A DNA stretch of 64,000 bases from Peterkaempfera bronchialis (GTDB taxonomy: Bacteria; Actinomycetota; Actinomycetes; Streptomycetales; Streptomycetaceae), in assembly GCF_003258605.2 (NCBI RefSeq), contig NZ_CP031264.1, positions 5,580,001 through 5,644,000 of the forward strand, written 5' to 3'. A program made the translations under genes and the position numbers. Shown here in pieces: positions 44,995-55,902 of the stretch. Position 1 is the stretch's first letter. Every line of letters starts with the position of its first letter. Below the pieces are notes generated by a model. It had not been told where the DNA came from. It saw only the letters and a list, made by a program, of their open reading frames with translations, and ran no database searches.

Positions 44995-46194
44995 TCAGGC
45001 GCTCTCCCGAATGGCGTGCCGCCCGCCCCAGGCGAAGAGCAGCGCCGCGACGAAGACCACGGCCACCAGGGCCCAGCCCGCGCCGTAGCCGCCCCTGGTG
45101 TCCGCGAGCAGGCCGAAGAGCAGCGGACCGGCCACAAAGCCGCCGAAGAAGCCCATGGAGACCAGGGCGGAGGCATGGCCGGTCCGGCCGAAACCCCGCC
45201 CCTTGGTGACGGCGACCATGGAGAGCGCGTTGGCCGCCGCGGCCGAGCCGCCCAGGCCGAGGGCGCCGACCCAGACCAGCCAGTGCGCGCCGACGGCGGC
45301 CGGGACGAGAGCCGCGAAGCCCGCCGCCGCCACGGCGAGGACGAGCAGCGGGGTGGCGATGTCGGCCAGTCGCTCGCTGAACCTCGCCCACAGCAGCCGG
45401 GCGGCGATGCCGGAGACGCCGATCGTGGCGATCAGGGCGCCCGCCGCCTGCTCCCCCAGCGCCAGCCGCTGGTGGGCGTAGAGCGGCAGGTAGGTGTTGA
45501 GCGATGCCAGTCCGCAGCCCACGCAGAGCGAGTAGGCCATCAGCCACCGGGTCGCGGTGTTGGGCGCTCGGGGCAGCGTCAGGGCGCCTGCGCCGGTGCG
45601 TTGCGGGTCGCGGGGCAGGGTCAGGGCGGCGAGGGCGGCCAGCGCGGCGATCGGTGCGACCGTCGCGAACGCGGCCCGCCAGGACAGCGCGTGCGCCAGG
45701 GGCGGCAGCGCCAGGCCGGCGATCAGCGCGGCGAGCGGCACGCCGGACTGCTTGACGCCCACGGCGAACGCCCGGCGCTGCGGCGGCAGATGGGTGGCGA
45801 TCAGCCGGTTCGTGGACGGATTGGCCAGCGACTGCGCGACCCCGGCCAGCACCAGCGCGCCGAGCAGCAGGCCGTACGTCCGGGTGGACGCCAGCAGGGC
45901 GAAGTCGACCGCGATCAGCGCGAGGAGGGCGGCGAACGCCCGCCGGCCCCCGATCAGGTCGGTCAGGTGCCCGGCGTACAGCGACAGCACGGTCGCGGTG
46001 CCGAACGCCACTGCGGTCAGCAGCCCGAGTTGGTACCGGGAGATGCCGAGATCATCGATGATGAAAGGCCCCAGAGTACCGATGGCGTACAGGACGAACA
46101 TGGACAGGCCCATGCCGCCGGTGAGCAGTGGGACGAACGACCTCGGCGCGGCCGTCGGTTCTGCGGGTGTCCGCTGGGCCGAGTCGGCTGTCAT
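44995..46194 (-). CDS. MFS transporter, 12-helix (DHA1-like)
   Basis: 399 aa. SMFVLYAIGTLGPFIIDDLGIS, YAGHLTDLIGGRRAFAALLA (motif A) and QSLANPSTNRLIATHLPPQRRAFAVGVKQSGVPLAALIAGL are typical of sugar/drug-type MFS porters. It is divergent from tetR across 77 nt that contain the third copy of the putative operator. This gives a classic repressor/pump pair. The substrate is unknown; export of the cluster product is inferred. Confidence 0.92.
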   Translation of the reverse strand: MTADSAQRTPAEPTAAPRSFVPLLTGGMGLSMFVLYAIGTLGPFIIDDLGISRYQLGLLTAVAFGTATVLSLYAGHLTDLIGGRRAFAALLALIAVDFALLASTRTYGLLLGALVLAGVAQSLANPSTNRLIATHLPPQRRAFAVGVKQSGVPLAALIAGLALPPLAHALSWRAAFATVAPIAALAALAALTLPRDPQRTGAGALTLPRAPNTATRWLMAYSLCVGCGLASLNTYLPLYAHQRLALGEQAAGALIATIGVSGIAARLLWARFSERLADIATPLLVLAVAAAGFAALVPAAVGAHWLVWVGALGLGGSAAAANALSMVAVTKGRGFGRTGHASALVSMGFFGGFVAGPLLFGLLADTRGGYGAGWALVAVVFVAALLFAWGGRHAIRESA

Positions 46195-46220
46195 GGGTGA
46201 ACCCCCTGTTGCAACAATGT

Positions 46221-46252
46221 ACGTGTAGTGGGACTCTAGACTTAAACTACAG
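46221..46252. promoter_or_regulatory. Putative TetR operator, copy 3 (tetR/MFS intergenic)
   Basis: The plus-strand 32-mer starts ACGTGTAGTGG, continues GACTCTAG, then ACTTA and AACTACAG. GTAGT and ACTAC flank it as an inverted repeat. It is 27 nt from the MFS start and 20 nt from the tetR start, so one repressor dimer could block both. Confidence 0.72.
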
Positions 46253-46271
46253 TAACTTGGTGATGTAGACG

Positions 46272-46898
46272 ATGAAGAAGACCGACGGAAGGCGCCTGCG
46301 CGCGGAGCAGACCAGGCGGCGGATGCTCGATGCGGCGTTGAAGCTGTTCCTCCAGAACGGCTACCGCGCCACCACCATCGAGTCGATCGCCCAGGAAGCC
46401 GGGGTCGCCGTACAGACGATCTACTTCTCGTTCGGCAACAAGCAGAAGATCCTCAAAGAGCTGATCGACCTTCATGTGGCCGGGGACGAGGACCCGGTAC
46501 CGACCCTGGAACGCCCGCAGGTACGCGAGGCGCTCTCCGAGCAGGACCCCCGCGAGCAACTCCGCCAACTGGCGCGGCTCACCCGGACGATCAACGAACG
46601 GGTGGCGTCGCTGCTGGAGATGCTGCGCAACGCCGCCATCGCCAGCGGCGACGGGGTGGAGCTCTGGGAGGCCAACAAGGAGCAGCGGCGGACCGTGCAG
46701 CGGCGCTTCATCGACGCACTGGCGCTGAGGCAGCCGCTGCCCGGCGGCCGCACAACCGAGTGGGCGGTGGATGTCTGCTACGCGCTGCTCGGTCCGGAGA
46801 TGTACCACCTGCTGGTCATCGAACGGGGCTGGACGCCGGAGCAGTGGGAGGCGTGGGCGTACGACGCCCTCTGCTGCCACCTCCTCGGCCCCGCCTGA
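46272..46898 (+). CDS. TetR-family repressor
   Basis: 208 aa. The N-terminal HTH is well preserved: RRRMLDAALKLFLQNGYRATTIESIAQEAGVAVQTIYFSFGNKQKIL. The C-terminal ligand-binding half is diverse and ends at ALCCHLLGPA. No strong Shine-Dalgarno site is seen before ATG 46272. It is divergent from an MFS gene and upstream of an MMPL exporter, and similar operator-like sites precede all three MFS genes. It therefore probably represses export until the product or an intermediate accumulates. Confidence 0.95.
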   Translation: MKKTDGRRLRAEQTRRRMLDAALKLFLQNGYRATTIESIAQEAGVAVQTIYFSFGNKQKILKELIDLHVAGDEDPVPTLERPQVREALSEQDPREQLRQLARLTRTINERVASLLEMLRNAAIASGDGVELWEANKEQRRTVQRRFIDALALRQPLPGGRTTEWAVDVCYALLGPEMYHLLVIERGWTPEQWEAWAYDALCCHLLGPA

Positions 46899-46964
46899 GG
46901 CTGCCGGCTCCGGGTCGCCGCGCTGCCCTCGGCACACCGACGACAACGACGACACGAGGGAGCC

Positions 46965-49211
46965 ATGACCACCTCCACACAGGCCAGCCCCGACACCGGG
47001 AAAGGACCGGCCCCGGTCACCGGGCGACTGGCCTCGCTCGCCCGGACCCTGGCCGACCGCCGCCGGATCGTACTGATCCTGGTCGCGCTGATCGCGGTCG
47101 GCGCGGCGGCGGTCGGCGCCGGGGCCAAGGCCCGCCTGTCCAGCGGCGGCTACACCCAGGACTCCGCCGAGTCCACCCGCGCCGACCGCCTGCTCGCCGA
47201 GCGGTTCCACGCCGGCGCACCCAATATCGTGCTGACCGCCCGGGCTGAGGGGGAGGTCGATTCCCCCCGGGCGGCGGCCGACGGACGGGAACTGACGGAA
47301 CGGATCTCCCACGCCGAGGGTGTCGTGTACGCCCAGTCCTTCTGGACCACCGGGGACCCCGCACTGCGCTCGGCGGACGGCCGCACCGCGCTCGTCCTGG
47401 TCAAGTTGGGCGGTGACGAGAACCACGCCTACCGCACCGCGCTCGACCTGGTGCCCACCCTGGTCGGGCGGCAGGGCGCGCTGGAGGTCCGGGCGACCGG
47501 CTCCGCGCAGGTGAACTCCGAGGCGGACGAGGAGAGCGCCAAGGACCTCGAACGCGCCGAACTGCTGGCCGCCCCGCTCACCCTGCTCATCCTGCTCGCC
47601 GCCTTCGGCTCGCTGGTGGCCGCCGGACTGCCACTGCTGGTCGGGGTGGTCTCGGTGGCGGGGACCTACGCGGTACTCCGGGCGCTCACCGAGGCCACCT
47701 CGGTCTCCGTCTTCGCCCTCAACATCACCACGGCCCTCGGCTTCGGCCTGGCCGTGGACTACAGCCTCTTCATCATCACCCGCTACCGGGAGGAACTGGC
47801 CCGGGGCCGGGAGGTCGGCGAGGCCATCGCCGCGAGCCTGCGCAGCGCCGGACGCACGGTCCTGTTCTCCGCGCTCACCGTGCTGCTCTCGCTCTCCGCG
47901 CTGCTGGTCTTCCCCCTGTACTTCCTGCGCTCGCTGGCCTACGCGGGCATCGCCGTGGTCGCCTTGGCGGCGGCCACCTCCCTGCTGATGCTGCCGCCCC
48001 TGCTGGCGCTGATCGGCCACCGCATCGACCGCTTCGACGTCTTCGCGCCGCTGCGCCGCCGACTGCCCGGCGCCGCGACGGGACGGGGGGTGTGGCACCG
48101 GCTGGCGCTCGCGGTGATGCGCAGGCCGGCCGTGGTCGGCACGGTGGTGGCGCTGCTGCTGGTGGCCCTGGCACTGCCGTTCACCCAGGCCAGGTTCGCG
48201 CTGATGGATGACCGGGTGCTGCCGCGCGCGAGCGCCGCCCACCTCGCCTCCGAGACGGTGCGGGAGGAGTTCAAGGGGGCGCAGTCCGCACCGGTGGTGG
48301 TGGTCGCCCCCAGCCTCGATCCGGCGGCGCGCGGCCCGGAGCTGGCCGACTACGCCTCCCGGCTGTCCGCCCTGGAGCACACCGTGCGGGTCGACACCGC
48401 CGTGGGCGTCTTCGCCGGCGGCAGGCAGTCGGCACCGCCGGGTGACGCCGCAGCCGCCTACCGGGACGCGGACGGCACCTGGCTCTCCGTCGTCTCCGAC
48501 GTCGACCCGGGCTCGGCGGCGGGCGAGCACTACCTCCGGGAGGTACGCGCGGTGCCCGCCCCCGACCCCGTCCTGGTGGGCGGCGACTCGGCGGCTCAGG
48601 TGGACACCAAGGACATGCTCGCCGACCGGCTCCCCTGGGCCGGGGCGGTCATCGGGGTGAGCATGCTGGTGCTGCTCTTCCTCTTCTCCGGCAGCGTGGT
48701 CATCCCCGTCAAGCAGCTGATCCTCAACATGCTCAGCCTGACCGCGTCCTTCGGGGCCATGGTCTATGTGTTCCAGGACGGGCATCTGAAGTGGCTGGTC
48801 GGCGACTTCGTGCACACCGGGCAGTTGGAGGTGACGGTGCCCATCCTGATGTTCTGCGTCGCCTTCGGGCTCTCCATGGACTACAGCGTCTTCCTGCTGT
48901 CGCGGATCAGGGAGGAGTACCTCGCCACCGGTGACAACACCCACGCCGTCGCATTCGGCATGGAGCGCACCGGCCGCCTGATCACGGCGGCGGCCTTGAT
49001 CGTCGCCACGGTGCTGGGGGCCCTCGCCACCTCGCAGTTGAGCATCCTCAAGCTGCTCGGCGCCGGGCTGGCGCTCACGGTCCTGGTCGACGCCACGCTG
49101 GTCCGCGGGCTGCTGGTGCCGGCGGCCATGCGGCTGCTCGGCAGGGCCAACTGGTGGGCACCCGCACCGCTGCGGCGGCTGCACGAGCGGTTCGGCCTGA
49201 CGGACTCCTGA
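46965..49211 (+). CDS. MMPL-family (RND) transporter
   Basis: 748 aa with two repeats, each an extracytoplasmic loop followed by a bundle of helices. GFGLAVDYSLFIITRYREEL and AFGLSMDYSVFLLSRIREEYL are the paired family motifs, with the proton-relay Asp-Tyr. MMPL proteins export lipids, polyketides and other hydrophobic compounds in actinobacteria. It lies 66 nt after tetR and is probably co-transcribed, so it should be under the same autoregulated promoter. It is the fourth exporter of the cluster. Confidence 0.95.
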   Translation: MTTSTQASPDTGKGPAPVTGRLASLARTLADRRRIVLILVALIAVGAAAVGAGAKARLSSGGYTQDSAESTRADRLLAERFHAGAPNIVLTARAEGEVDSPRAAADGRELTERISHAEGVVYAQSFWTTGDPALRSADGRTALVLVKLGGDENHAYRTALDLVPTLVGRQGALEVRATGSAQVNSEADEESAKDLERAELLAAPLTLLILLAAFGSLVAAGLPLLVGVVSVAGTYAVLRALTEATSVSVFALNITTALGFGLAVDYSLFIITRYREELARGREVGEAIAASLRSAGRTVLFSALTVLLSLSALLVFPLYFLRSLAYAGIAVVALAAATSLLMLPPLLALIGHRIDRFDVFAPLRRRLPGAATGRGVWHRLALAVMRRPAVVGTVVALLLVALALPFTQARFALMDDRVLPRASAAHLASETVREEFKGAQSAPVVVVAPSLDPAARGPELADYASRLSALEHTVRVDTAVGVFAGGRQSAPPGDAAAAYRDADGTWLSVVSDVDPGSAAGEHYLREVRAVPAPDPVLVGGDSAAQVDTKDMLADRLPWAGAVIGVSMLVLLFLFSGSVVIPVKQLILNMLSLTASFGAMVYVFQDGHLKWLVGDFVHTGQLEVTVPILMFCVAFGLSMDYSVFLLSRIREEYLATGDNTHAVAFGMERTGRLITAAALIVATVLGALATSQLSILKLLGAGLALTVLVDATLVRGLLVPAAMRLLGRANWWAPAPLRRLHERFGLTDS

Positions 49212-49221
49212 CGAAGCCCGA

Positions 49222-49253
49222 AGTGGCTGGACGGCCTCGGCCGTCCAGCCACT
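49222..49253. terminator. Bidirectional terminator hairpin after the MMPL gene
   Basis: A 14-bp perfect stem (AGTGGCTGGACGGC / GCCGTCCAGCCACT) with a CTCG loop lies between the convergent MMPL and transglutaminase-like genes. Confidence 0.9.
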
Positions 49254-49272
49254 CGCAGTCGATGACATGGCG

Positions 49273-50064
49273 TCAGGGAGCCGCCGGCTCGGCCTGCGGG
49301 GCCTGCGGGGCGTGCGGGGCACCGGAGGGCAGTGCGCGGTAGATGCGTCCGTACACCGGGTACCGGTGCAGAAGCCACCGCTGGAAGTGCTCCTCCGCCT
49401 CCGGAGCGGTGCGCATCCGTGCCCCCTCCTGCCGCAGGAAGTCGAGATAGCAGTTGCCGATCCGGACCGGCACCCGCATCGCCAGCCGCATGGGCTTGCG
49501 CATGATCGCGTCGATGTCCGCCACCGGGCCCCGATCCTCCAGGATGTGGTCCGGGTGGAGGTTGAGCATCGCGTGGCCGGTGCCGTCCCAGTCCACCACT
49601 TCGCTCTGCGGATTGAGATGCCGGCTGCCGAGCGACAGCGCCTCGTCATCCGAGGGGTCGCAGCGTAACCAGGCCCCGTCGAGCTGCACATAGGCGTACA
49701 CATGCTTGCTCACGGGCGCCACGAAGCGGCTGAGCCGTGGCGGCGCCACCGGCCCGAAGTACTCCCTGCCCCGAACCGACATCACCCCGTACCCGGCCGG
49801 TATCCCGAGCGAGCGCAGCAGGGCGACCAGGAGGTTGCTGCTGTTGGTACAGGTCCCGCTGCCCCGCGCCAGGGTCTCGGCGGCGGTCCGCTGCCAGTTT
49901 CCGACCTCGTACTTGACGGAGTCCCGGACCAGGCGGAACGCGTCGACGGCGGTCTCCCGCGCGTCGTCACCGGCCGATCGGAGCTCTTCTGCGAGGTGCT
50001 GAAGGGTGGGGTGGGAAAAGTTGCAGAAACGGGTTTCCCGAAGGAAAGGGTCACTCTGCGCCAT
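49273..50064 (-). CDS. Transglutaminase-like cysteine protein
   Basis: 263 aa from ATG 50064. Transglutaminase-core signatures: GSGTCTNSSNLLVALLRSLGIPAGY with the catalytic Cys, KHVYAYVQLDGAWLRCDPSDD with His and Asp of the triad. The family includes peptidases, peptide N-glycanases and the amide-forming enzyme of andrimid biosynthesis (AdmF). A biosynthetic acyl-transfer role is possible here, since a weaker copy of the cluster leader element is 97-116 nt upstream. The C-terminus is an Ala/Pro-rich tail. Whether it belongs to the cluster is inferred, not shown. Confidence 0.85.
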   Translation of the reverse strand: MAQSDPFLRETRFCNFSHPTLQHLAEELRSAGDDARETAVDAFRLVRDSVKYEVGNWQRTAAETLARGSGTCTNSSNLLVALLRSLGIPAGYGVMSVRGREYFGPVAPPRLSRFVAPVSKHVYAYVQLDGAWLRCDPSDDEALSLGSRHLNPQSEVVDWDGTGHAMLNLHPDHILEDRGPVADIDAIMRKPMRLAMRVPVRIGNCYLDFLRQEGARMRTAPEAEEHFQRWLLHRYPVYGRIYRALPSGAPHAPQAPQAEPAAP

Positions 50065-50160
50065 ATCTGGCTACCTCTTCGCCCCGCTGCCGTGGTAGAG
50101 CCTGCGGAGCGCCCTGTCGCGCACCGCCCCGGTGAGCCTGGCGCCCACCAGGGGTGCTCT

Positions 50161-50180
50161 GCCACTCCGAGATTGCTCAC
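50161..50180 (-). promoter_or_regulatory. Recurrent leader element, copy E (weak, upstream of transglutaminase-like gene)
   Basis: The minus-strand sequence GTGAGCAATCTCGGAGTGGC matches the first half of the element well (GTGAGCAATCT, GGAG) and then diverges. It overlaps the NUDIX stop codon and is 97-116 nt before the transglutaminase-like start, matching the spacing of the other copies. Confidence 0.5.
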
Positions 50181-50914
50181 CTGCGTCGCGGCAGCAGTCC
50201 CCGGACGATTCCGGCATGTACGTCACTCATGCGTGAGGGATCGATCTCGGACAGCGGGAACCATCCGGTGTCCCGGGCGTCGTCCCCCGCGACGGGCTGC
50301 GGCCGTCCGCCCGCCCCGGACGGCAGCCGGATGTGGAACGCGGTGCTCTCGATCCAGGCGTTGTCCGTGTTCCGCAGCGACCCGGCGGCGACACCGCTGC
50401 GCAGTACCCTCGCCGTGCCGCCGGGCACCACCACCCCGGTCTCCTCCCATGTCTCCCGGACCGCTGTGCGCAGCGGATGCTCCCAACTGCCGTCCGCGCC
50501 GGGCTCGCTGAAGCCGCCGGGGAAGGCCAGCTGACCGGTGTCCCCCCGCTCCACCAGCAGCACCCGCACCCCGTCGCCGCTGCCGTCGGTCACCACCGCG
50601 TCGGCCGTGAGGTTCGGGCCGAGTGACCAGAGCCGGCCGAAGCCGCTGATCCCCGTCGGGCCGGCCGGGTTGAGCGGCCGACCGGTCGCCGGGCAGCGCG
50701 GCACGACCCGGCAGCTGGAGAGCCGCCGCACCTGTCGCCACACTGCGGCCAGGTCGGGCCGATCCCAGTCCGGCACTCGCCGCCGGACGGAGTCCGCGGT
50801 GTACTCCACGGGCGTGTATCCGGGGCCCAGCCGCTGCCAGTCACGCTCGACCGGCACAGCGGCATCGGGATAGCCGATGCGCCGACGCAGCTCCCTGAAC
50901 GTGCTCTCCTCCAT
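50177..50914 (-). CDS. NUDIX hydrolase
   Basis: 245 aa from ATG 50914 (AGGGGGA just upstream). The NUDIX box GGFSEPGADGSWEHPLRTAVRETWEETGV is recognisable with REtWEETG, although the spacing after the first Gly (five extra residues) is longer than the usual GX5EX7REUXEEXGU. The N-terminal 90 residues (YPDAAVPVERDWQRLGPGYTPVEYTADSVR) are a domain found in ADP-ribose-type and related family members. It hydrolyses a nucleoside diphosphate linked to some moiety X, with the substrate unknown. It is probably outside the biosynthetic cluster. Confidence 0.88.
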   Translation of the reverse strand: MEESTFRELRRRIGYPDAAVPVERDWQRLGPGYTPVEYTADSVRRRVPDWDRPDLAAVWRQVRRLSSCRVVPRCPATGRPLNPAGPTGISGFGRLWSLGPNLTADAVVTDGSGDGVRVLLVERGDTGQLAFPGGFSEPGADGSWEHPLRTAVRETWEETGVVVPGGTARVLRSGVAAGSLRNTDNAWIESTAFHIRLPSGAGGRPQPVAGDDARDTGWFPLSEIDPSRMSDVHAGIVRGLLPRRR

Positions 50915-51254
50915 GGCGTCCCCCTGCCTCGGTGCCCCCAACGCGGATCGAGAGCGTGGCACAGCCGCCGACTGCCCCGCCATCCAGAGGATGTGCAGGC
51001 CGCCTCCAGTGCGCACGGCGCAGACTGTGCTCCGTACCGCGCCCACCAGGCGCAGGTGCGCCGCGCCGCGCCGTCGGTCCTCACCCAGGGCCGGGCCGAC
51101 CCGGCGGCGGGCCGGATCTCGCGGGGGGCACCCCTGCGGGAGGTTCCGCCGCTCTGCTCCGACCCCTCCGCCTTCGGCGGCGCATGCGGTGGGCCTGCGC
51201 CGTCTGACTGTCCGCAGGGCACGGCCCGCCCCGGATCTGGTTGGGAGACGCCAG
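50915..51254. other. 340-bp gene-free interval, divergent promoters
   Basis: The region separates the divergent NUDIX and korA genes. I see no RNA gene or strong hairpin. It should carry both promoters; the korA ribosome site (GGGAG) is at its right end. Confidence 0.5.
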
Positions 51255-53133
51255 ATGGCTGTCAGGACCAAGGAGATCAAGCAGCTGGACCGGGTGGTGA
51301 TCCGGTTTGCCGGGGATTCCGGTGATGGCATGCAGTTGACCGGGGATCGTTTCACTTCGGAGACGGCGTCCTTCGGTAACGACCTGTCGACTCTGCCGAA
51401 CTTTCCGGCGGAGATCCGGGCGCCTGCCGGGACGCTGCCGGGTGTCTCCAGCTTCCAGTTGCACTTCGCGGACCATGACATCCTCACGCCGGGTGATGCT
51501 CCGCATGTGCTGGTGGCGATGAACCCGGCGGCGTTGAAGGCGAACCTGCCGGATGTGCCGCGTGGTGCGGAGATCATTGTGAACACCGATGAGTTCACCA
51601 AGCGGGCGCTGGCGAAGGTGGGGTATGCGGGTGATCCGCTGGCGGACGGGTCGCTGGAGGCGTGGAGTGTGCACCGGGTGCCGCTGACGACGCTGACGCT
51701 GGAGGCGCTGAAGGACTCCGGGCTGGCCCGCCGGGACGCCGAGCGGGCGAAGAACATGTTCGCGCTGGGCCTGCTGTCGTGGATGTACCACCGGCCCACC
51801 GAGGGCACGGAGCGGTTCCTGCGGGCCAAGTTCGCGGGGAGGCCGCAGATCGCCGAGGCCAATGTCGCGGCCTTCCGCGCGGGGTGGAACTTCGGGGAGA
51901 CCACCGAGGACTTCGCGGTCTCCTACGAGGTCGCCCCCGCGCCGCTGCCGGCCGGCCGGTACCGCAACATCTCCGGCAACCTCGCCCTGTCCTACGGCCT
52001 GATCGCCGCTTCCCGCCGCTCCGGGCTGCCGCTCTACCTGGGCTCGTACCCGATCACCCCCGCCTCCGACATCCTGCACGAGCTGGCCAGGCACAAGAAC
52101 TTCGGTGTGCGGACCTTCCAGGCCGAGGACGAGATCGCCGGCATCGGCGCCGCCCTGGGCGCGGCGTTCGGCGGGGCACTGGCGGTGACCACCACCTCCG
52201 GCCCCGGGGTCGCGCTGAAGAGCGAGACGATCGGGCTGGCGGTCTCCCTGGAGCTGCCGCTGCTGATCGTGGACATCCAGCGCGGCGGCCCCTCCACCGG
52301 ACTGCCCACCAAGACCGAGCAGGCCGACCTGCTCCAGGCCATGTACGGGCGCAACGGCGAGGCCCCGGTGCCGATCGTGGCCCCGGCCACCCCGGCGGAC
52401 TGCTTCGACGCCGCCGTGGAGGCCGCCCGCATCGCGCTGGCCTACCGCACCCCGGTCCTGCTGCTCTCCGACGGCTACCTGGCCAACGGCTCCGAGCCCT
52501 GGCGCATCCCGGACGTGGCCGGGCTGCCGGACCTGGCCCCGGTCTTCGCCACCGAGCCCAACCACACCACCGACCAGGGCCAGGAGGTCTTCTGGCCCTA
52601 CAAGCGCGACCCGCGGACCCTGGCCCGGCCCTGGGCCCTGCCCGGCACCCCCGGCCTGGAGCACCGCATCGGCGGGATCGAGAAGCAGGACGGCTCCGGC
52701 AACATCTCCTACGACCCGGCCAACCACGAGCACATGGTCCGCACCCGCCAGGCCAAGATCGACGGCATCGCCGCCACGATCCCCCCGGTGGACGTCGACG
52801 ACCCCACCGGCGACGCCCCCCTGCTCGTGCTGGGCTGGGGCTCCACCTACGGACCCATCACCGCGGCGGTGCGCCGGGCCCGGGCCCAGGGCGGCCGGGT
52901 CGCGCAGGCGCACCTGCGGCACCTCAACCCCTTCCCCGCCGACCTGGGCACCGTCCTGCGCTCCTACCGCCAGGTCCTGATCCCGGAGATGAACCTCGGC
53001 CAGCTCACCCGCCTGATCCGCGCCCAGTACCTGGTCGACGCCCGTCCCATCACCCAGGTCAACGGCATGCCCTTCAAGGCCGAGCACCTCGCCGACGCCA
53101 TCCAGGCAGCCCTCCAGGAAGGACCGACCCGCC

Positions 53134-53141
<8 letters not shown>
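51255..53141 (+). CDS. korA: 2-oxoacid:ferredoxin oxidoreductase, alpha subunit
   Basis: 628 aa, with fused gamma and alpha parts as in actinobacterial KorA: gamma-type start VVIRFAGDSGDGMQLTGDRFTSETA, and pyrimidine-binding part YPITPASDILHELARHKNFGVRTFQAEDEIAG, TTTSGPGVALKSE, DIQRGGPSTGLPTKTEQADL. Together with KorB it converts 2-oxoglutarate to succinyl-CoA with ferredoxin. ATG 51255 follows GGGAG. The stop overlaps korB by 8 nt. Roughly 51290-51690 uses more T-ending codons (GGT, GAT, TTT) than the rest of the gene, a local break in codon style. Confidence 0.95.
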
Positions 53142-54213
<1,072 letters not shown>

Positions 54214-54402
54214 CCACCGCCCACCGACCGCCGTCGACTGACCACCTGAGCCCGGGTAGTGGCCGTCACTTCCGGTGAGTGCCTCCCTGCATTCCCGTCA
54301 CGAGACCGGTTCCGGCTTGCCAGCGGAAAGACCTGTGCCACAGGATGGCCAACTGACCGCAAGCCGCCGTTGGCGGGATTTCGCCACACAGGGAAGGACA
54401 GC

Positions 54403-55386
54403 ATGCTTGACGGACTGGGCCTCCCTGAGACCGAAAGCCGGGTGTACGCGGTCCTGGTCGCGGCACCGCAGTCGGACACCGCGGCTCTCGCACCCCGCTG
54501 CGGTCTGACGGAGCAGCAGGCCGAGGAGGCACTGGCGCGGCTGGCGGAGAAGGGCATGGCCACGCGGGCCCCGGGCAGCGGCACCCACTACCTCGCCGTC
54601 GCCCCCGATGTCGCCATCGGCACCCTGATCGGCCGCCGCGAGGAGGAGCTGCGCAGCGCCCGCGCCGAGATGCACCGGCTGATGGACGCCTTCCGCGACG
54701 CCTCCCGCTACACCGACCCGGCCTGCTCCGTCGAGGTGCTCACTGGCAGCGAGGCGATATCCCAGCGCTTCGAACACCTCCAGGACACCGCGCAGGAGCA
54801 GATCCGAGGCTTCGACCGCCCCCCGTACGTCCAGAACCCCGGCCTCAACCTCGGCCGCGCCCGCCGCCTGCTGCGCGACGGCATCCGCTATCGCGTCATC
54901 TACGACCGCGAGGCGGTCGCCTGGCCGGGACGGCTGGACAATGACATCCGGATCAGCTGTGAGGACGGCGAGGAGGCCCGGGTGCGGGTCGCCCTCCCAA
55001 TGAAGATGATCATGGCGGACGACCGGATGGCGATCCTGCCGATCAGCTCCGGCAACCGGGTGCTGGACGCCGCCTACGTCGTCCACCCCTGCTCCCTGCT
55101 GGAGGCGCTGGCCACCCTCTTCGAGGCCGAGTGGGAGCGCGCCGTACCGCTGCGCGCCACCGCCGGGCGGGTCGGCCTCCCGGAGGCCGCCCCCGACCGG
55201 CCGGGCGAGGACCACCGCAGACTGCTCGGCCTGCTCGCCGCCGGGCTCACCGACGAGGCCATCGCCCGCGCCCTCGGCTGGAGCGCCCGCACCACACAGC
55301 GCCGCCTCCAGGGCCTGATGCGCGAACTGGGCGCCACCACCCGCTTCCAGGCGGGCATGGCCGCCCGCGAGCGCGGCTGGCTCTGA
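54403..55386 (+). CDS. TrmB/LuxR-type HTH regulator
   Basis: 327 aa from ATG 54403 with AGGGAAGGA upstream. The N-terminus (LGLPETESRVYAVLVAAPQSDTAALAPRCGLTEQQAEEALARLAEKG) is a TrmB-like winged helix; the middle has a phospholipase-D-like effector fold (VEVLTGSEAISQRFEHLQ; RRLLRDGIRYRVIYDREA); the C-terminus (RRLLGLLAAGLTDEAIARALGWSARTTQRRLQGLMRELGATTRFQAG) is a LuxR-like HTH. This composite architecture is common in Streptomyces, where members control metabolism or secondary pathways. The target is not known; no leader element of the cluster is seen upstream. Confidence 0.88.
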   Translation: MLDGLGLPETESRVYAVLVAAPQSDTAALAPRCGLTEQQAEEALARLAEKGMATRAPGSGTHYLAVAPDVAIGTLIGRREEELRSARAEMHRLMDAFRDASRYTDPACSVEVLTGSEAISQRFEHLQDTAQEQIRGFDRPPYVQNPGLNLGRARRLLRDGIRYRVIYDREAVAWPGRLDNDIRISCEDGEEARVRVALPMKMIMADDRMAILPISSGNRVLDAAYVVHPCSLLEALATLFEAEWERAVPLRATAGRVGLPEAAPDRPGEDHRRLLGLLAAGLTDEAIARALGWSARTTQRRLQGLMRELGATTRFQAGMAARERGWL

Positions 55387-55413
55387 CCCCGCCGGCCGGA
55401 CACCCCGGCCCGT

Positions 55414-55776
55414 TCAGCTCCAGACGGTCATCGACGCCCACCGGCCGTCCGGGCCGCGCCGCACCTCCAGCATCCCGACCACGGCACTGCGGTTGACCGC
55501 CCCGTAGACATGTGGGAAGAGCACCCCCTCGGCGACCCCGGGCGGCGGCGGCCCGTCCGGGGCCTCCCAGCGCACTGCGGAGTCCAGCCGCTCCTCGTCG
55601 ATCAGCAGCACCATCAGCGGGCCGTGCACCTCCCCGAAGAAGGCGTTGGCCACCGCCAAGGCGGTCGGCTCGTCCGCCGAGCAGTGGATGAAGCCCTCGG
55701 CTGCGAGCGACGCCGCCGCATACGGGCGGTCGGGCGCCTCCAGCCAGTCGTCCAGCGGAGCCAGGTGCAGGATCAT
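55414..55776 (-). CDS. DUF952 family protein
   Basis: 120 aa. MILHLAPLDDWLEAPDRPYAAASLAAEGFIHCSADEPTALAVANAFF contains the GFIHCS pattern, and the C-terminus FPHVYGAVNRSAVVGML has the H-Y pair typical of DUF952. The fold resembles ADP-ribosyl-binding proteins but function is unknown. It converges on the LuxR-type regulator, with 27 nt between the two stops. Confidence 0.9.
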   Translation of the reverse strand: MILHLAPLDDWLEAPDRPYAAASLAAEGFIHCSADEPTALAVANAFFGEVHGPLMVLLIDEERLDSAVRWEAPDGPPPPGVAEGVLFPHVYGAVNRSAVVGMLEVRRGPDGRWASMTVWS

Positions 55777-55902
55777 CCTCCTGTTCTACCGGAGCCGGGC
55801 CCCGCCGTACCCCACCGTGCGCGTCGCCCCGCCACAAACCACTGGCCGCCCGGCAGCCCGATGCGGTACTCCTGACGGGTCCGGGCAGGCAGGGGAGGGC
55901 AT

